A stretch of DNA of 64,000 nt from Lingula anatina (GCF_001039355.2 NW_019773625.1:923079-987078); one strand, 5' to 3'. Shown: positions 1-13,697, counted from the first letter of the stretch. Translations and numbers: made by a program. The notes: generated by a model not told the origin, from the sequence alone.

Positions 1-470
1 GCTTAGATGAGAAGGTACTCGGCGCACATATTATTTTACGTGTACTGTGTGTAAAAGAGACAAAATGCTAAAAGTATCAATAGACTCAACGTACATCTGT
101 CTTAGGAGTTCACCCCCCCCCCCCCTTAGAGAGATAGGAAAATGTCACTTGCGCGCGCCTCAGCACTGAAGTTCGGGGTTTCGATAACGATGACAAAACG
201 ACAGACATTTGTAAGGAAGCATTTTGATGAACACCAGGGATTGCCAAGATGGATAGGGAAAGCTGATATGTTTAAGAGTCGATAATCGTCTTGAATGTCC
301 TCATATATCAATAAGGCAATCAGAAAAGGGTAACGTTTAACACAATCTGATAATGAAATGTGCTAGTGATTAATTCTCTTTCACTTTTGCGTTTCGCCTT
401 ATCTGGAAAGGTCGTGTGAGGTATTTATCTAGAAAATTAATACAAATAATAACTACAAAAAAAAAAAGTA

Positions 471-512
<42 letters not shown>

Positions 513-3138
513 ACTTTCACATCCCGTAGACTATCTACAGTGTAAGTAAACAAGGCCTACTTCAAATTCAACGTCAAACCTGTAAAAACGAGGAAATAAA
601 CTTCGCTTTTGGTGGTACAACCTGCGTTTATATAACATACCTTTTCAACGGCGAAAGCTGAGTGAGGAAGACCGGATCTGGAACCCACAAAATGGGTTAC
701 GACAAGACAAACGCGGACATGGCGAATAAGATTGTTTGTCAACAGCTGTGGTCAGATCCAATATAGCAGTTTATTATACCTGTGTTATATAGTGACAGAC
801 GTAAACGTTACCATGGATACGCCAGTATCCACTTCTATTCTAACAACAGTTAACCAATACAAGTGTTGGCTATCAGAAAGGAGAATAGCATAAGAAATTG
901 AATTTGTCGCCAAAGTCTTATACATTTTGGATGCTGCCACTCGAACACGCTTTAAAAGTCTAGGAATAAAATCACGTCAAGCTGTGTATTTGATGTATAA
1001 AATCATTTTTGATAAGTTAAAGCAGCTGAGAGATATGAAGTCCGTACACTTTCTAGAATCAGGCACAAGCTATATACTGTACATCATTTAGAACAACATT
1101 TTCAACTTTTAACTTTCTACGCGAAGCCTATTAAACTAGTTTAGACTTATTATTTGATTATTATCCGCAGACTACACGCATGGATTTCTATCTGAACACC
1201 GAAGATGATCAGATAGCTTCCAAAGTATTGGGTGTAAACGAGGAAAAGCTGCTACGGCAAAACTGAAAATGGAAAATCGATGAGCCTGGAACTCGAGGTG
1301 GCAATATATCGGCTAGTTTGTCTTTTTTTTATTTTGGCAGACTGTCCACTGACAAATAGATCCATCAGTCAACGTATGTTATTACTCCTGGGGTTAATCA
1401 TTTCACTTCACTGACTTGAAAACAATTAGGGAAGGATTCATGGAGAATAAAAGCATCAGGCAACTGTGAATTGAATAAGAGATGCAATGTGTGTATTGAA
1501 TTGTGTACGCCGTGGCTTTTTATCGTGTTACTAAAATTCTGGTAGAAAAGTATTTAGCTGTAAACAAATGGAAATACTCGTTAACTGTAATTTAAGAAAC
1601 ATGATACACTATTGAGGTCATTTTGAGGTTTTTATTTTGCATTTCAAAAGGGATTTTAAAAAAGTTTCCTTGCTGAAATCATAAAATGTGAAGCCCCTGC
1701 AAACGATCAGTACAGAGGGCGAATCACAACCACAGTTAGTGCTAGCACTCACCATTTCACAAGTTCAACAGACGAACTACTATTCATTGTCTATTTGTGA
1801 GTTTTTATCCATCCTTTTTCCCATGAACTTCTTTGCCCTAAATGTTTCTTGCATTTAATGCGCTTCTTTCCCTCTGCCAGCCATTCCCAATACTACTGCC
1901 AGAGCTATAAAACATTTCTCTTTCCGCTTAAATAATAATTTTATTTTAAAATAATATAGATAATTGGGAATAACCTTAGTTCTTCCTACGTTTCACGACT
2001 AAGCGTAAGATCAAGCAGGATTTCGCCAGGATATGGAGGAGAGTGTAATCAGAAATAATGGCAGACTAGCGAGTGCTACGAGGCAACGAATAAAAGCTGG
2101 CAGAATTTATCCAAGGATTTTTTTCCTGAGTGTTATCTCTTAGATTTTGCAGTCTGCGATGCACATGCAACAGTGCGAATTCACCGTTTTGCGCGTCACT
2201 TTTTTTTATTTCTTTTTAAGACGCCATGCCCAGTGCAAAGTGTTTTCCCTTATCGCTTAATTGAAAGTTAATTCCACCTCACACGCACGCTCGCTCGTTT
2301 TCTACTCTCGTATGACGTCACACAGTGCCGACAGCCTCGTTTTAGGCCATCTCGTATGATTCCCTACTCAAAGCGCCGACGCTGCGATGGTGGATCCAAG
2401 ATTTTGCATTGACTAAAAATATTGCTCGAAAGGTTTAAAACAGCAGACGGGGTTATTCCGTCGTAATTATGTGAAGGGCACAAGGATGAGAAAAGTGGTT
2501 GGTTTTGTCTTGTTTCGAACAAGAGAGAGCTTTCTCCTAAGCTGAATGGGTGGGGGGAGGGAGAACGTGCAGGCGGTATTCACCCTGGATTCGCCATTGT
2601 CATGTACATTAGAATGTCCGTACGCTACCTACTACTAAGTTTAGAACTCGTCTGTTTCTAAGCTTGATGCAAACAGTAATTCAACTATAACATTCCATTG
2701 ATTTTCTAATCCGGAATGAAACAACGTTAATATCCTCCTTACATGCATGAATAGTCTACAAATGCATGGACATACAAAAACAGTTCCTATTCCTAAGCCA
2801 GGAAAATCCCTATGAAATTGATTCTACAAATGAACAAATACGTGGCATAGCCCACAAATGAATATACAAAGCATTGTAATATTTGCCAGTTGAGCGTCGG
2901 CGATCTCAACCCTAGGTACCTACGAATATGGCTATTAAAACGCAGAATTTTAATTTCAACCGCAAAAAGAAAATGTGTGCATAAGTGGTTAAACACTCGC
3001 ACGCGCACGCATGTGTGTGCGTTAACCAAGCACAGGAATCTAATATTATTGGTAAACTAATTAAAATGCCAATAGACGGTGACGTCATCATACCTTAATA
3101 CTCACCCAGCCTGGCCCGGTTGAACCAAAATCTTCTAC
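1..3138. repeat. Large direct repeat, copy 1 (non-coding)
   Basis: The sequence from position 1 recurs from 4432 and is followable to 3138, where it stops at a lone N. The two copies differ by scattered SNPs and by larger indels. A poly-A run at about 472-510 stands where copy 2 carries about 520 bp of unrelated sequence (about 4879-5400). A segment of about 60 bp near 2195-2260 is missing in copy 2. Only short ORFs (up to 78 codons) occur, and they recur simply because the DNA recurs. I see no gene. A poly-C run lies at 112-126. Confidence 0.9.
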
Positions 3139-3139
3139 N

Positions 3140-3180
<41 letters not shown>
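3139..3180. repeat. Lone N followed by (TA)n microsatellite
   Basis: A lone N at 3139 is followed by about 40 bp of TA repeat. The flanking sequence changes here: copies 2 and 3 of the repeat continue with a shared sequence after this point, but copy 1 does not. It is therefore probably an assembly join rather than a biological boundary. Confidence 0.8.
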
Positions 3181-4431
3181 TAAAAAAAAAAGAAAAAATG
3201 TACAGTAGGCCCAAATTTGTATAACGTACCTAATTCCAAATGAAGCTTTAAACTCAAACCTACATTCCCATAGGTTTTCGTTTCTTTGAGGGGATTGTGA
3301 AAATCAGGAAAGCACAAAAGTAGACACTAAAAAAGATCGTTAATGGAATTTTGCTGGGAAAGAAATAAATACTAGGCTCTATCGAACATTCTCTAAAACT
3401 AACCGTCTATAACACTGTCGAGTTCCAAAAATCGAAAATATCTCAATAACAAATTTGATAAGACCAGTATTATTCATTTTTATTCAAGCTCAAAATTGCA
3501 TTCAAAAATTGTAGATCCCATGAAGAGTAGTAATTTCATTGCTTCAAAAGATGAATGATACCACCGAGACACAGTCAACGGCTTACCAAATATAAGTGAA
3601 ATTGCAGGATTTGTGTGAAAAAAGAAAGTAAGAAAGAAAGAAAAATACCACAGACAGTCCCTTTGCAGACTTCAAAAGCCCCGCGGCGCACGTGGTGCTA
3701 AATAAGCGTTATTTTCTGAAACTTTGTACGTCTGGTTATTTTCGCCCACCAACTAATTGTGGCAATCGGTAGTGACACGGTTCTCAGAAGAGAGATCACC
3801 TTTAATGGAGATGAGAGATGACTTTCTAATAGTGTTAACACTGACCTTTTTTGTCCTCAAGGCCACGATCTACTCGTGTAAGCATTACCTTTTCTTGTCC
3901 GAAATGTAGATGGATTACAACACATCTTTTTCATTTTTTTCTCAAAGACATAACATAGATTCTGAACATCAGTTTACTTTCCGTCACAATTTATCGCGTC
4001 AGTTCCTGACAATACGAGAAAAATATACAAATACAACCTCGAAACTGGAGGTCGAGAGTGATTTGCAAGGTTTAAAGGAGTAAAGTAGGCGCCTCGCCCC
4101 GTCAAATGAAACCAAGTTTTCATCGATTACAAGGGATTCTCTCGGCTTCTCAGACACATAGGGCAAATGAGACAAGAAAAACGGATACAGATGCAAATCG
4201 ATAAAAATTTAAAGCTTCCTGGTATATTAGCCTGAGTTTCAGACCCGACGTGGAGCGGCTTCTTTATTTCCAAATTAACACGCCAACTTACGTGTGGCAC
4301 AATAATATACTGTAACAGGTACAGAGCTTGCTAACGCTACGATTTGGTGAACCTTTCGATGCACACTAAAATCGGGGCATAAGTAAGCTGGTAACCGTGC
4401 TAAATTTCAAGCGCACACTTGAGGCAAAGAA
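3181..4431. other. Non-coding stretch upstream of repeat copy 2
   Basis: About 1.25 kb of AT-rich DNA without a convincing ORF. It precedes repeat copy 2 without a break. If the repeat is a haplotype artefact, its counterpart would lie before this window. I see nothing else in it. Confidence 0.5.
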
Positions 4432-5012
4432 AGCTTAGATGAGAAGGTACTCGGCGCACATATTATTTTACGTGTACTGTGTGTAAAAGAGACAAAATGC
4501 CAAAATTATCAATAGACTCAACGTACATCTGTCTTAGGAGTTCACACCCCCCCCCCTTATAGAGATAGGAAAATGTCACTTGCGCGCGCCTCAGCACTGA
4601 AGTTCGGGGTTTCGATAACGATGACAAAACGACAGACATTTGTAAGGAAGCATTTTGATGAACACCAGGGATTGCCAAGATGGATAAGGAAAGCTGATAT
4701 GTTTAAGAGTCGATAATCGTCTTGAATGTCCTCATATATCAATAAGGCAATCAGAAAAGGGTAACGTTTAACACAATCTGATAATGAAATGTGCTAGTGA
4801 TTAATTCTCTTTCACTTTTGCGTTTCGCCTTATCTGGAAAGGTCGTGTGAGGTCTAGAAAATTAATACAAATAATAACGATACGTAGATGAAGCAAATAA
4901 ATAAGTAAATGAAAATAATAAACAAAATTAACTTATTTTCCTGGGGTCTTCAATAAATAGTGCTCACCGACCATCATTTCATCTAATTCTAAAAAGTAAA
5001 TAAACGAGTAGA

Positions 5013-5043
<31 letters not shown>

Positions 5044-8000
5044 ATACTGGTCTCTTTACTTTGGTGAACAGTTATTCATTTTTCTTGCATTTTACTTCAT
5101 GTAGAATATCAGTTTTGAGTATTACAGTTAAGGCTGCCCAACAGTAATATCATCCACACTTTAACAGAAATAAGTAAGAATGTTGAAGACAATGGAAATC
5201 GTGTATGCATTCCCTATAAGTAAAATTCATTGGTCTTTTGAGAAACCTATCAAACACTGAAAACTATGGATTGGTCTTTCATTAAACTTTAAGTAAAAGA
5301 CCTATATGACTACCAATGTGTTACGAAAGGTATGAAATGGTATTCAAGGAGAATATACAGTATGTATAAAGCACTTTAAGGATTGAATTCTACACAAAAA
5401 ACACTCTCACATCCGGTAAACTATCTACAGTGTAAGTAAACAAGGTCTACTTCAAATTCAACGTCCAACCTGTAAAAACGAGGAAATAAACTTCGCTTTT
5501 GGTGGTACAACCTGCGTTTATATAACATACCTTTTCAACGGCGAAAGCTGAGTGAAGAAGACCGGATCTGGAGCCCACAAAATGGGTTACGACAAGACAA
5601 ACGCGGACATGCCGAATAAGATTGTTTGTCAACAGCTGTGGTCAGATCCAATGTAGCAGATAATTATACCTGTGTTATATAGTGACAGACGTAAACGTTA
5701 CCATGGATACGTCAGTATCCACTTCTATTCTGACAACAGTTAACCGATACAAGTGTTCGCTGTCAGAAAGGAGAATAGCATAAGAAATTGAATTTGTCAC
5801 CAAAGCCTTATACATTTTAATGAACACGCTTAAGTCTAGGAATAAAATCACGTCAAGCTGTGTATTTGATGTATAAAATCATTTTGATAAGTTAAAGCAG
5901 CTGAGTGATATGAAGTCCGTGCAGTTTCTAGAATCAGGCACAAGCTATATACTGTACATCATTTAGAACAAAATTTTAACTTTTAACTTTCTACGCGAAG
6001 CCTATTAAACTAGTTTAGACTTATTATTTGATTATTATCTGCAGACTACACGCATGGATTTCTATCTGAACACCGAAGATGATCAGATAGCTTCCAAAGT
6101 ATTGGGTGTAAACGAGGAAAAGCTGCTATGGCAAAACTGAAAATGGAAAATCGATGAGCCTGGAACTCAAGGTGGCAATATATCGGCTAGTTTGTCTTTT
6201 TTTTATTTTGGCAGACTGTCCACTGACAAATAGATCCATCAGTCAACGTATGTTATTACTCCTGGGGTTAATCATTTCACTTCACTGACTTGAAAACAAT
6301 TAGGGAAGGATTCATGGAGAATAAAAGCATCAGGCAACTGTGAATTGAATAAGAGATGCAATGTGTGTATTGAATTGTGTACGCTGTGGCTTTTTATCGT
6401 GTTACTAAAATTCTGGTAGAAAAGTATTTAGCTGTAAACAAATGGAAATACTCGTTAACTGTAATTTAAGAAACATGATACACTATTGAGGTCATTTTGA
6501 GGTTTTTATTTTGCATTTCAAAAGGGATTTTAAAAAAGTTTCCATGCTGAAATCATAAAATGTGAAGCCCCTGCAAACGATCAGTACAGAGGGCGAATCA
6601 CAACCACAGTTAGTGCTAGCACTCACCATTTCACAAGTTCAACAGACGAACTACTATTCATTGTCTATTTGTGAGTTTTTATCCATCCTTTTTCCCATGA
6701 ACTTCTTTGCCCTAAATGTTTCTTGCATTTAATGCGCTTCTTTCCCTCTGCCAGCCATTTCCAATACTACTGCCAGAGCTATAAAACATTTCTCTTTCCG
6801 CTTAAATAATAATTTTATTTTAAAGTAATATAGATAATTGGGAATAACCTTAGTTCTTCCTACGTTTCACGACTAAGCGTAAAATCAAGCAGGATTTCGC
6901 CAGGATATGGAGGAGAGTGTAATCAGAAATAATGGCAGACTAGCGAGTGCTACGAGGCAACGAATAAAAGCTGGCAGAATTTATCCAAGGATTTTTTCCT
7001 GAGTGTTATCTCTTAGATTTTGCAGTCTGCGATGCACATGCAACAGTGCGAATTCACCGTTTTGCGCCGCTTAATTGAAAGTTAATTCCACCTCACACGC
7101 ACGCTCGCTCGTTTTCTACGCTCGTATGACGTCACACAGTGCCGACAGCCTCGTTTTAGGCCATCTCGTATGATTCCCTACTCAAAGCGCCGACGCTGCG
7201 ATGGTGGATCCAAGATTTTGCATTGACTAAAAATATTGCTCGAAAGGTTTAAAACAGCAGACGGGGTTATTCCGTCGTAATTATGTGAAGGGCACAAGGA
7301 TGAGAAAAGTGGTTGGTTTTGTCTTGTTTCGAACAAGAGAGAGCTTTCTCCTAAGCTGAATGGGTGGGGGGAGGGAGAACGTGCAGGCGGTATTCACCCT
7401 GGATTCGCCATTGTCATGTACATTAGAATGTCCGTACGCTACCTACTACTAAGTTTAGAACTCGTCTGTTTCTAAGCTTGATGCAAACAGTAATTCAACT
7501 ATAACATTCCATTGATTTTCTAATCCGGAATGAAACAACGTTAATATCCTCCTCACATGCATGAATAGTCTACAAATGCATGGACATACAAAAACAGTTC
7601 CTATTCCTAAGCCAGGAAAATCCCTATGAAATTGATTCTACAAATGAACAAATACGTGGCATAGCCCACAAATGAATATACAAAGCATTGTAATATTTGC
7701 CAGTTGAGCGTCGGCGATCTCAACCCTAGGTACCTACGAATATGGCTATTAAAACGCAGAATTTTAATTTCAACCGCAAAAAGAAAATGTGTGCATAAGT
7801 GGTTAAACACTCGCACGCACACGCATGTGTGTGCGTTAACCAAGCACAGGAATCTAATATTATTGGTAAACTAATTAAAATGCCAATAGACGGTGACGTC
7901 ATCATACCTTAATACTCACCCAGCCTGGCCCGGTTGAACCAAAATCTTCTGCTTTAAAGGTAAATACTGAAGACGCCGCCCCTATATCCTAAGATGCAAT

Positions 8001-8533
8001 GTGCACGTTTGTCGGCAGACAGATTAGCATGCTAGTCAATAACAGGTGTCGACGCTTTCCTCGATTGATCTCTGCACTACACCCCAACTACTTATAAAGC
8101 CTACTTAGTATCGACAATAATTCTCTACGGTAAAACAAATGTTTTGATTTCCGGGTACCAAAAAAATCAATAGAAAACCAAAGTGGCAAACATTAATGGC
8201 AGATTCCTAGATTATTTGGAGCTAATCATGATGGCAATAATGGCGCCGAAAAACAGAGCCGATTATTTGAACTAAGTATAGTCATTTTTACTTGAAATAT
8301 GATTCCCTTGCGATGTTTTATCTGAAAACTTCATAAAGTCTCAAATAACATTACGTAACGTCACTGATGTAAAGTCTATCACGAGAAGTCAATTATTTAA
8401 AAATTTAACACTTTATGCCAAACTTTCATCGAATAAAGGGAGAACATGCGGGTCGGTGGATCAGAAGAAAATGTCTGTATATGTCTATTTTATCATATAA
8501 CAAAGATTTTCCTGCATTTTATTGATTTTTTTT
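4432..8533. repeat. Large direct repeat, copy 2 (non-coding)
   Basis: This repeats 1-3138 and then extends about 575 bp further, through 7950-8533, which copy 1 lacks but copy 3 shares. It ends in a T run at the N gap. It includes an (AAAT)n microsatellite at about 5012-5045. At informative SNPs (near 7554, 7818 and 7951) it differs from copies 1 and 3, which agree with each other. I see no gene. Confidence 0.9.
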
Positions 8534-8690
8534 NNNNNNNNNNNNNNNNNNNNNNNNNNNNNNNNNNNNNNNNNNNNNNNNNNNNNNNNNNNNNNNNNNN
8601 NNNNNNNNNNNNNNNNNNNNNNNNNNNNNNNNNNNNNNNNNNNNNNNNNNNNNNNNNNNNNNNNNNNNNNNNNNNNNNNNNNNNNNNNNN
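8534..8690. other. Assembly gap (run of N)
   Basis: A run of Ns separates two near-identical stretches, 7091-8533 and 8691-10133. Any ORF drawn across it is meaningless. Confidence 0.99.
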
Positions 8691-10133
8691 CCTCACACGC
8701 ACGCTCGCTCGTTTTCTACGCTCGTATGACGTCACACAGTGCCGACAGCCTCGTTTTAGGCCATCTCGTATGATTCCCTACTCAAAGCGCCGACGCTGCG
8801 ATGGTGGATCCAAGATTTTGCATTGACTAAAAATATTGCTCGAAAGGTTTAAAACAGCAGACGGGGTTATTCCGTCGTAATTATGTGAAGGGCACAAGGA
8901 TGAGAAAAGTGGTTGGTTTTGTCTTGTTTCGAACAAGAGAGAGCTTTCTCCTAAGCTGAATGGGTGGGGGGAGGGAGAACGTGCAGGCGGTATTCACCCT
9001 GGATTCGCCATTGTCATGTACATTAGAATGTCCGTACGCTACCTACTACTAAGTTTAGAACTCGTCTGTTTCTAAGCTTGATGCAAACAGTAATTCAACT
9101 ATAACATTCCATTGATTTTCTAATCCGGAATGAAACAACGTTAATATCCTCCTTACATGCATGAATAGTCTACAAATGCATGGACATACAAAAACAGTTC
9201 CTATTCCTAAGCCAGGAAAATCCCTATGAAATTGATTCTACAAATGAACAAATACGTGGCATAGCCCACAAATGAATATACAAAGCATTGTAATATTTGC
9301 CAGTTGAGCGTCGGCGATCTCAACCCTAGGTACCTACGAATATGGCTATTAAAACGCAGAATTTTAATTTCAACCGCAAAAAGAAAATGTGTGCATAAGT
9401 GGTTAAACACTCGCACGCGCACGCATGTGTGTGCGTTAACCAAGCACAGGAATCTAATATTATTGGTAAACTAATTAAAATGCCAATAGACGGTGACGTC
9501 ATCATACCTTAATACTCACCCAGCCTGGCCCGGTTGAACCAAAATCTTCTACTTTAAAGGTAAATACTGAAGACGCCGCCCCTATATCCTAAGATGCAAT
9601 GTGCACGTTTGTCGGCAGACAGATTAGCATGCTAGTCAATAACAGGTGTCGACGCTTTCCTCGATTGATCTCTGCACTACACCCCAACTACTTATAAAGC
9701 CTACTTAGTATCGACAATAATTCTCTACGGTAAAACAAATGTTTTGATTTCCGGGTACCAAAAAAATCAATAGAAAACCAAAGTGGCAAACATTAATGGC
9801 AGATTCCTAGATTATTTGGAGCTAATCATGATGGCAATAATGGCGCCGAAAAACAGAGCCGATTATTTGAACTAAGTATAGTCATTTTTACTTGAAATAT
9901 GATTCCCTTGCGATGTTTTATCTGAAAACTTCATAAAGTCTCAAATAACATTACGTAACGTCACTGATGTAAAGTCTATCACGAGAAGTCAATTATTTAA
10001 AAATTTAACACTTTATGCCAAACTTTCATCGAATAAAGGGAGAACATGCGGGTCGGTGGATCAGAAGAAAATGTCTGTATATGTCTATTTTATCATATAA
10101 CAAAGATTTTCCTGCATTTTATTGATTTTTTTT
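8691..10133. repeat. Large direct repeat, copy 3 (partial)
   Basis: Nearly base-for-base the same as 7091-8533. It ends where the left-hand copy meets the gap, then continues into single-copy sequence. The pattern of one sequence abutting a gap and restarting beyond it is typical of unmerged allelic contigs. I see no gene. Confidence 0.9.
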
Positions 10134-10854
10134 CAAGTTTATTTATCGTGCAGGTGATTAGCCTCGAAATATCTCTTTACGCGCATATAATCCGTATATA
10201 TATATATAGCAATCATGTTGTAAATATTTAACTGTGATTAGCCAACGGAAGAGGAAATAATTCTAAACTCAATAATTCAGATAATAAAAAACAATCTGTT
10301 CCTTGTGAAGCGCTGTTGGAATCGCGATCACAAGAATCATCCATCTAAAGCTAAATGTGATAGTTGAGAAACCTAGTACGCTCACTGACACAATCAAGGA
10401 GGGATGCCCGCAAAACGCATCACATGTTCACATTTCATTTCTTTCTTTGTACTGTCAGTACCGTGGGTTTACAACAAATGGAAACAACTGTCTCTCGCAT
10501 GGTTGGTCGTTGAAATCCTTATTCACAGTTTCCTAGTTAAAGCTGTTTAATTCACTAAATCACCTGCTAACATGGTTTGCCTTTGTGCTTAACAAAAAAA
10601 CTTCTTTTTACTAGTACTTCATACATGTACATGTTCATCAAGCCCACTCACCGATTTTTAGGTTTTCCTCAAAATTAAAAGCCAATCACAACATTATCAT
10701 TTTTCATTCATAAAGTAAGTACACTTAGCAGTGCAGGTTATCCCTTACAAATGAAGTGTTCAGGTTCAACCAGCTGATACAGTGTAAGTGAATGATCTAC
10801 GGACTCATGGAGTCAACACTGGTATAATACCATCATCCAAATCTCATAAACACC

Positions 10855-10945
<91 letters not shown>

Positions 10946-11440
10946 TTTAATTGTACAAAGGTGTCATTTAAAAACGTCTTCCATAGTATGTACAGTTTCA
11001 ATGTTTTCAAAGGCATTATGTTACAACTTGACTCAAGGCTACTTACACTACAAACTCAACCAGACATGTCTGTGGTACAGTTTAGAATTCATCATGTATT
11101 TTTGATCTACATTAGAGTTACACAGCAATCAGGGGATTGATTCTTCACTGTGGGTTAACAGCATGTGGTCCAGCAATAAATATCTGACTGACTGCATTCA
11201 AGGTCTGTAGCCAAGGTCGGGACTGCTTACTCCACACAATGACGTATGTAATATGCATTTTGGATGTCAATTTCCTTCTTTTTCATGTGATATTTTGTTT
11301 ATCAATAAATTGATAAATAACATTTGAGACCTTCAATGAAAACAACCTTGAAGACAAGAATGAACAATTACAAAGTGTCTTTGGGGTGTTTTTAATGTGT
11401 AAATGTATCACTGAATTCTTTTCTTTTTTGAAACAGAAGT
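10134..11440. other. Intergenic sequence with long (TA)n tract
   Basis: No supported gene. The main feature is an uninterrupted TA tract of about 85 bp at 10858-10942, followed by a T run. The part nearest 11440 should hold the 3' UTR of the minus-strand POLE3 gene. I could not place a clear polyadenylation signal. Confidence 0.6.
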
Positions 11441-12728
11441 TCAATTGCCCTCTTCCTCTTCCTCGCCTTCTTCCTCCTGTCCGCTATCTACTCCATTTTC
11501 TTCTTCCTCCTCATCCTCCTCATCACCATCTAGTTCCACAATATCATCATCATCACCCGCATTTTCAGTTTTTTCTTTGTCCTCATCTGCTGCTTCTGAG
11601 GACGCATTCAATTCTTTTTCTTTCTTTCGCTTTTCTGCAGCATCTTTTTTATTTTTCTGTTCTTTCCTGAATGCTAAATTTAAAAAAGGAAAATGTTCAA
11701 TATTGGACAAAATGAATACCTTAACGTTAAGATATCTTAACACAAAGCTGGTTGATAAAAAAGAAAAGGATAATATTGTGCAGGACAAGGCAATTGTTTT
11801 TACCTAATTAAGTACTTTCTTCTGTGTTTGACATTATTTATGGTATTATTTATTGTGTATTTCATAAACAAATTCTACTTTTACAAATGGATACTTTGGA
11901 GATCAAGATATTGCACCTTCTAGACTTTGTTGTAAAGACTCTGTGAAGCGCTCAAACTCCATGTCTGACATTGCTGATATCACGTCTTGTCCTGTCAGCG
12001 TCTTCCGCTTGGCTTTCATGGCAAAATTATTTGCACTTATGAAAATAAGAGAGAGCATATCTATTTATTACAAAAATATAAAATTTCTCCCTTAAATTAC
12101 ATATAATAATAATAATACAGTAAAGAAATAATAAAAATGTATTAATGAATGCTCCAGAAAACAACCCAGAAATAAATATGAAGGTCAAATAGAGAGATTT
12201 TTAAATAAGTAACATTTTCAAAAAAGCAATCGTGCAAATAATTTGCTTAATATGAAAACATAATGTTATAAGTTTCATAATTTTTCTTTACACATAATGA
12301 AAGCTATCAAAAATCTTAAAAATGCTAAGCAAATTTACGTAAAATGGAGATAAAATAAATATCAAGAAAACCATAATACCATGAGGTGGTATACAGCACA
12401 AAAACACTGGCAGCCTTGGATATTGCCAATCTGGCATCTTTGGAAATATTCACTCCTTCTGGAAGCTGGAAAAGAACATACACCATACTGAAACATGTCC
12501 ACCATACAAAAATTGAGCATTACAAGAATAAAAACTCATCCAGAGATGATTCCTTTTCTCATCAAAATAAAATATCAACTTCAAGTCTTATATCCACATG
12601 GAAAAGCTATGTTTGTGAGTTAATTATCTATTCGAAAACCATTACGTGTAATATTTACGTACTGCATCTTTGATAATTCTCGTCACCACGGCATTGGGGA
12701 GATTCAAGTCTTCTGGTCTTTCTGCCAT
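11441..12728 (-). CDS. POLE3: DNA polymerase epsilon subunit 3 (histone-fold, CHRAC-17)
   Basis: Four coding exons on the minus strand: 12728-12663, 12465-12380, 12035-11917 and 11673-11441. All have GT-AG borders and compatible phases (0, 2, 1), giving 167 residues. The protein begins [20 protein letters not shown] and continues through the histone-fold helices (about residues 8-90: [40 protein letters not shown]). It ends in a Lys-rich stretch and then a very acidic Asp/Glu tail. In animals POLE3 pairs with POLE4 in the polymerase epsilon holoenzyme and with CHRAC1 in chromatin remodelling. The order of fold, basic linker and acidic tail matches the family. The acidic tail makes it about 20 residues longer than the human protein (147). 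A non-coding 5' exon ending near 13118 (donor CG|GTAAGC) is likely but inferred. Confidence 0.95.
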
Positions 12729-13117
12729 TTTCTTCATTATTTAAAGAAAAAATTACAGCAATTTACATAATGAAACACGTAAGCTAATGAAATATCATTT
12801 TCCTGAAGTATTCACCAATGACAATAACAAGCAATGCAATAATGACGTTATATCATCAAATTTGTCAACCTAGGAGTTGGTAATTTTGTCGCATTGTCAC
12901 AGGTCAGATACATACATGTACACATGACTGAAGTGAAGGTGGTAAACAAAGTTACAAACAAAGATAGTGGAAGGGATCCTAGTATTTTTATCTGTTTAGA
13001 TTAGACGTCCTACAAAACAATGTCTGTCCATTTGCCAGGTCAATATCATTGGTACATTTGTGCATTCGAACTCAAAAGATAAAAAATTAACATAAATAAA
13101 AGCTCACGTTGCTTACC

Positions 13118-13269
13118 GCTTGTCCTAAACGGAAGTTAAGCGTATTTGGCGCGAGGCATGCGCATATTTAGTTCCGGTGTTTGGCGCAAGCGCAATGTCA
13201 GTTAGTGAATCGGCTTGGTGTAGTGCGGAAGAAATTTCGACAAATATTTAGGGTGGACTATTCACTTGG
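13118..13269. promoter_or_regulatory. Probable bidirectional promoter, POLE3 / CSNK2B
   Basis: The two genes are transcribed away from each other, with only about 970 bp between their start codons. The centre (13130-13210) is the CpG-richest part locally. It contains GCATGCGCA, resembling an NRF1 site, and ETS-like GGAAGT and TTCCGG cores. Candidate splice donors for untranslated first exons lie on both sides: minus strand at 13118 (GTAAGC) and plus strand after 13269 (GTGAGT). Transcription start sites are inferred, and no TATA box is evident. Confidence 0.6.
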
Positions 13270-13697
13270 GTGAGTGGAAGTTCGGTCGTTTGACTCTGAA
13301 AATGCATTTAACAGTTCTCTGACTATTGAGGAACACCAATATTGAAGTTTTTAAGTTGAAAGAAATGCGGTTTAAACTGTGTGTCGAAAATTCAGTAGTC
13401 CTTTTTCTCCGAAGTGCTTGGCAGCTGGGAGGAACAGTAAACGTAGATATACTACGTGAAAGATTTTATCGGCTCAAACTCATATTTCATTCTGAGTATG
13501 CGAAAAGAACTAGTGGCTCTTTTACGTCTTTTATATACCATCATCTGTCAATGTATGAATTTGTAATAAGATCCTACTTAAATAAAATGACTATTACTAT
13601 CATGTCCAAGAATCGAGTCAATATCGAAAAGATTGCATGATTGTCATCAAAATAAATAGATATGATTCCATTCCCCTTCTCTTCTTCAGCCGACAAA

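Noticed and set aside
2793-3029. 78-codon ORF found three times (2793, 7607, 9207)
   Set aside because: It recurs only because the DNA is present three times. It has no recognisable domain and no splice context.
8446-8826. ORFs across the N run
   Set aside because: They are translations through unknown bases.
10788-11105. ORFs with long Tyr-Ile repeats
   Set aside because: They are translations of a TA microsatellite.
11386-11807. Plus-strand ORFs opposite POLE3 exon 4
   Set aside because: They are the complement of codons for the acidic tail, which gives Ser/Pro/His-rich shadows.
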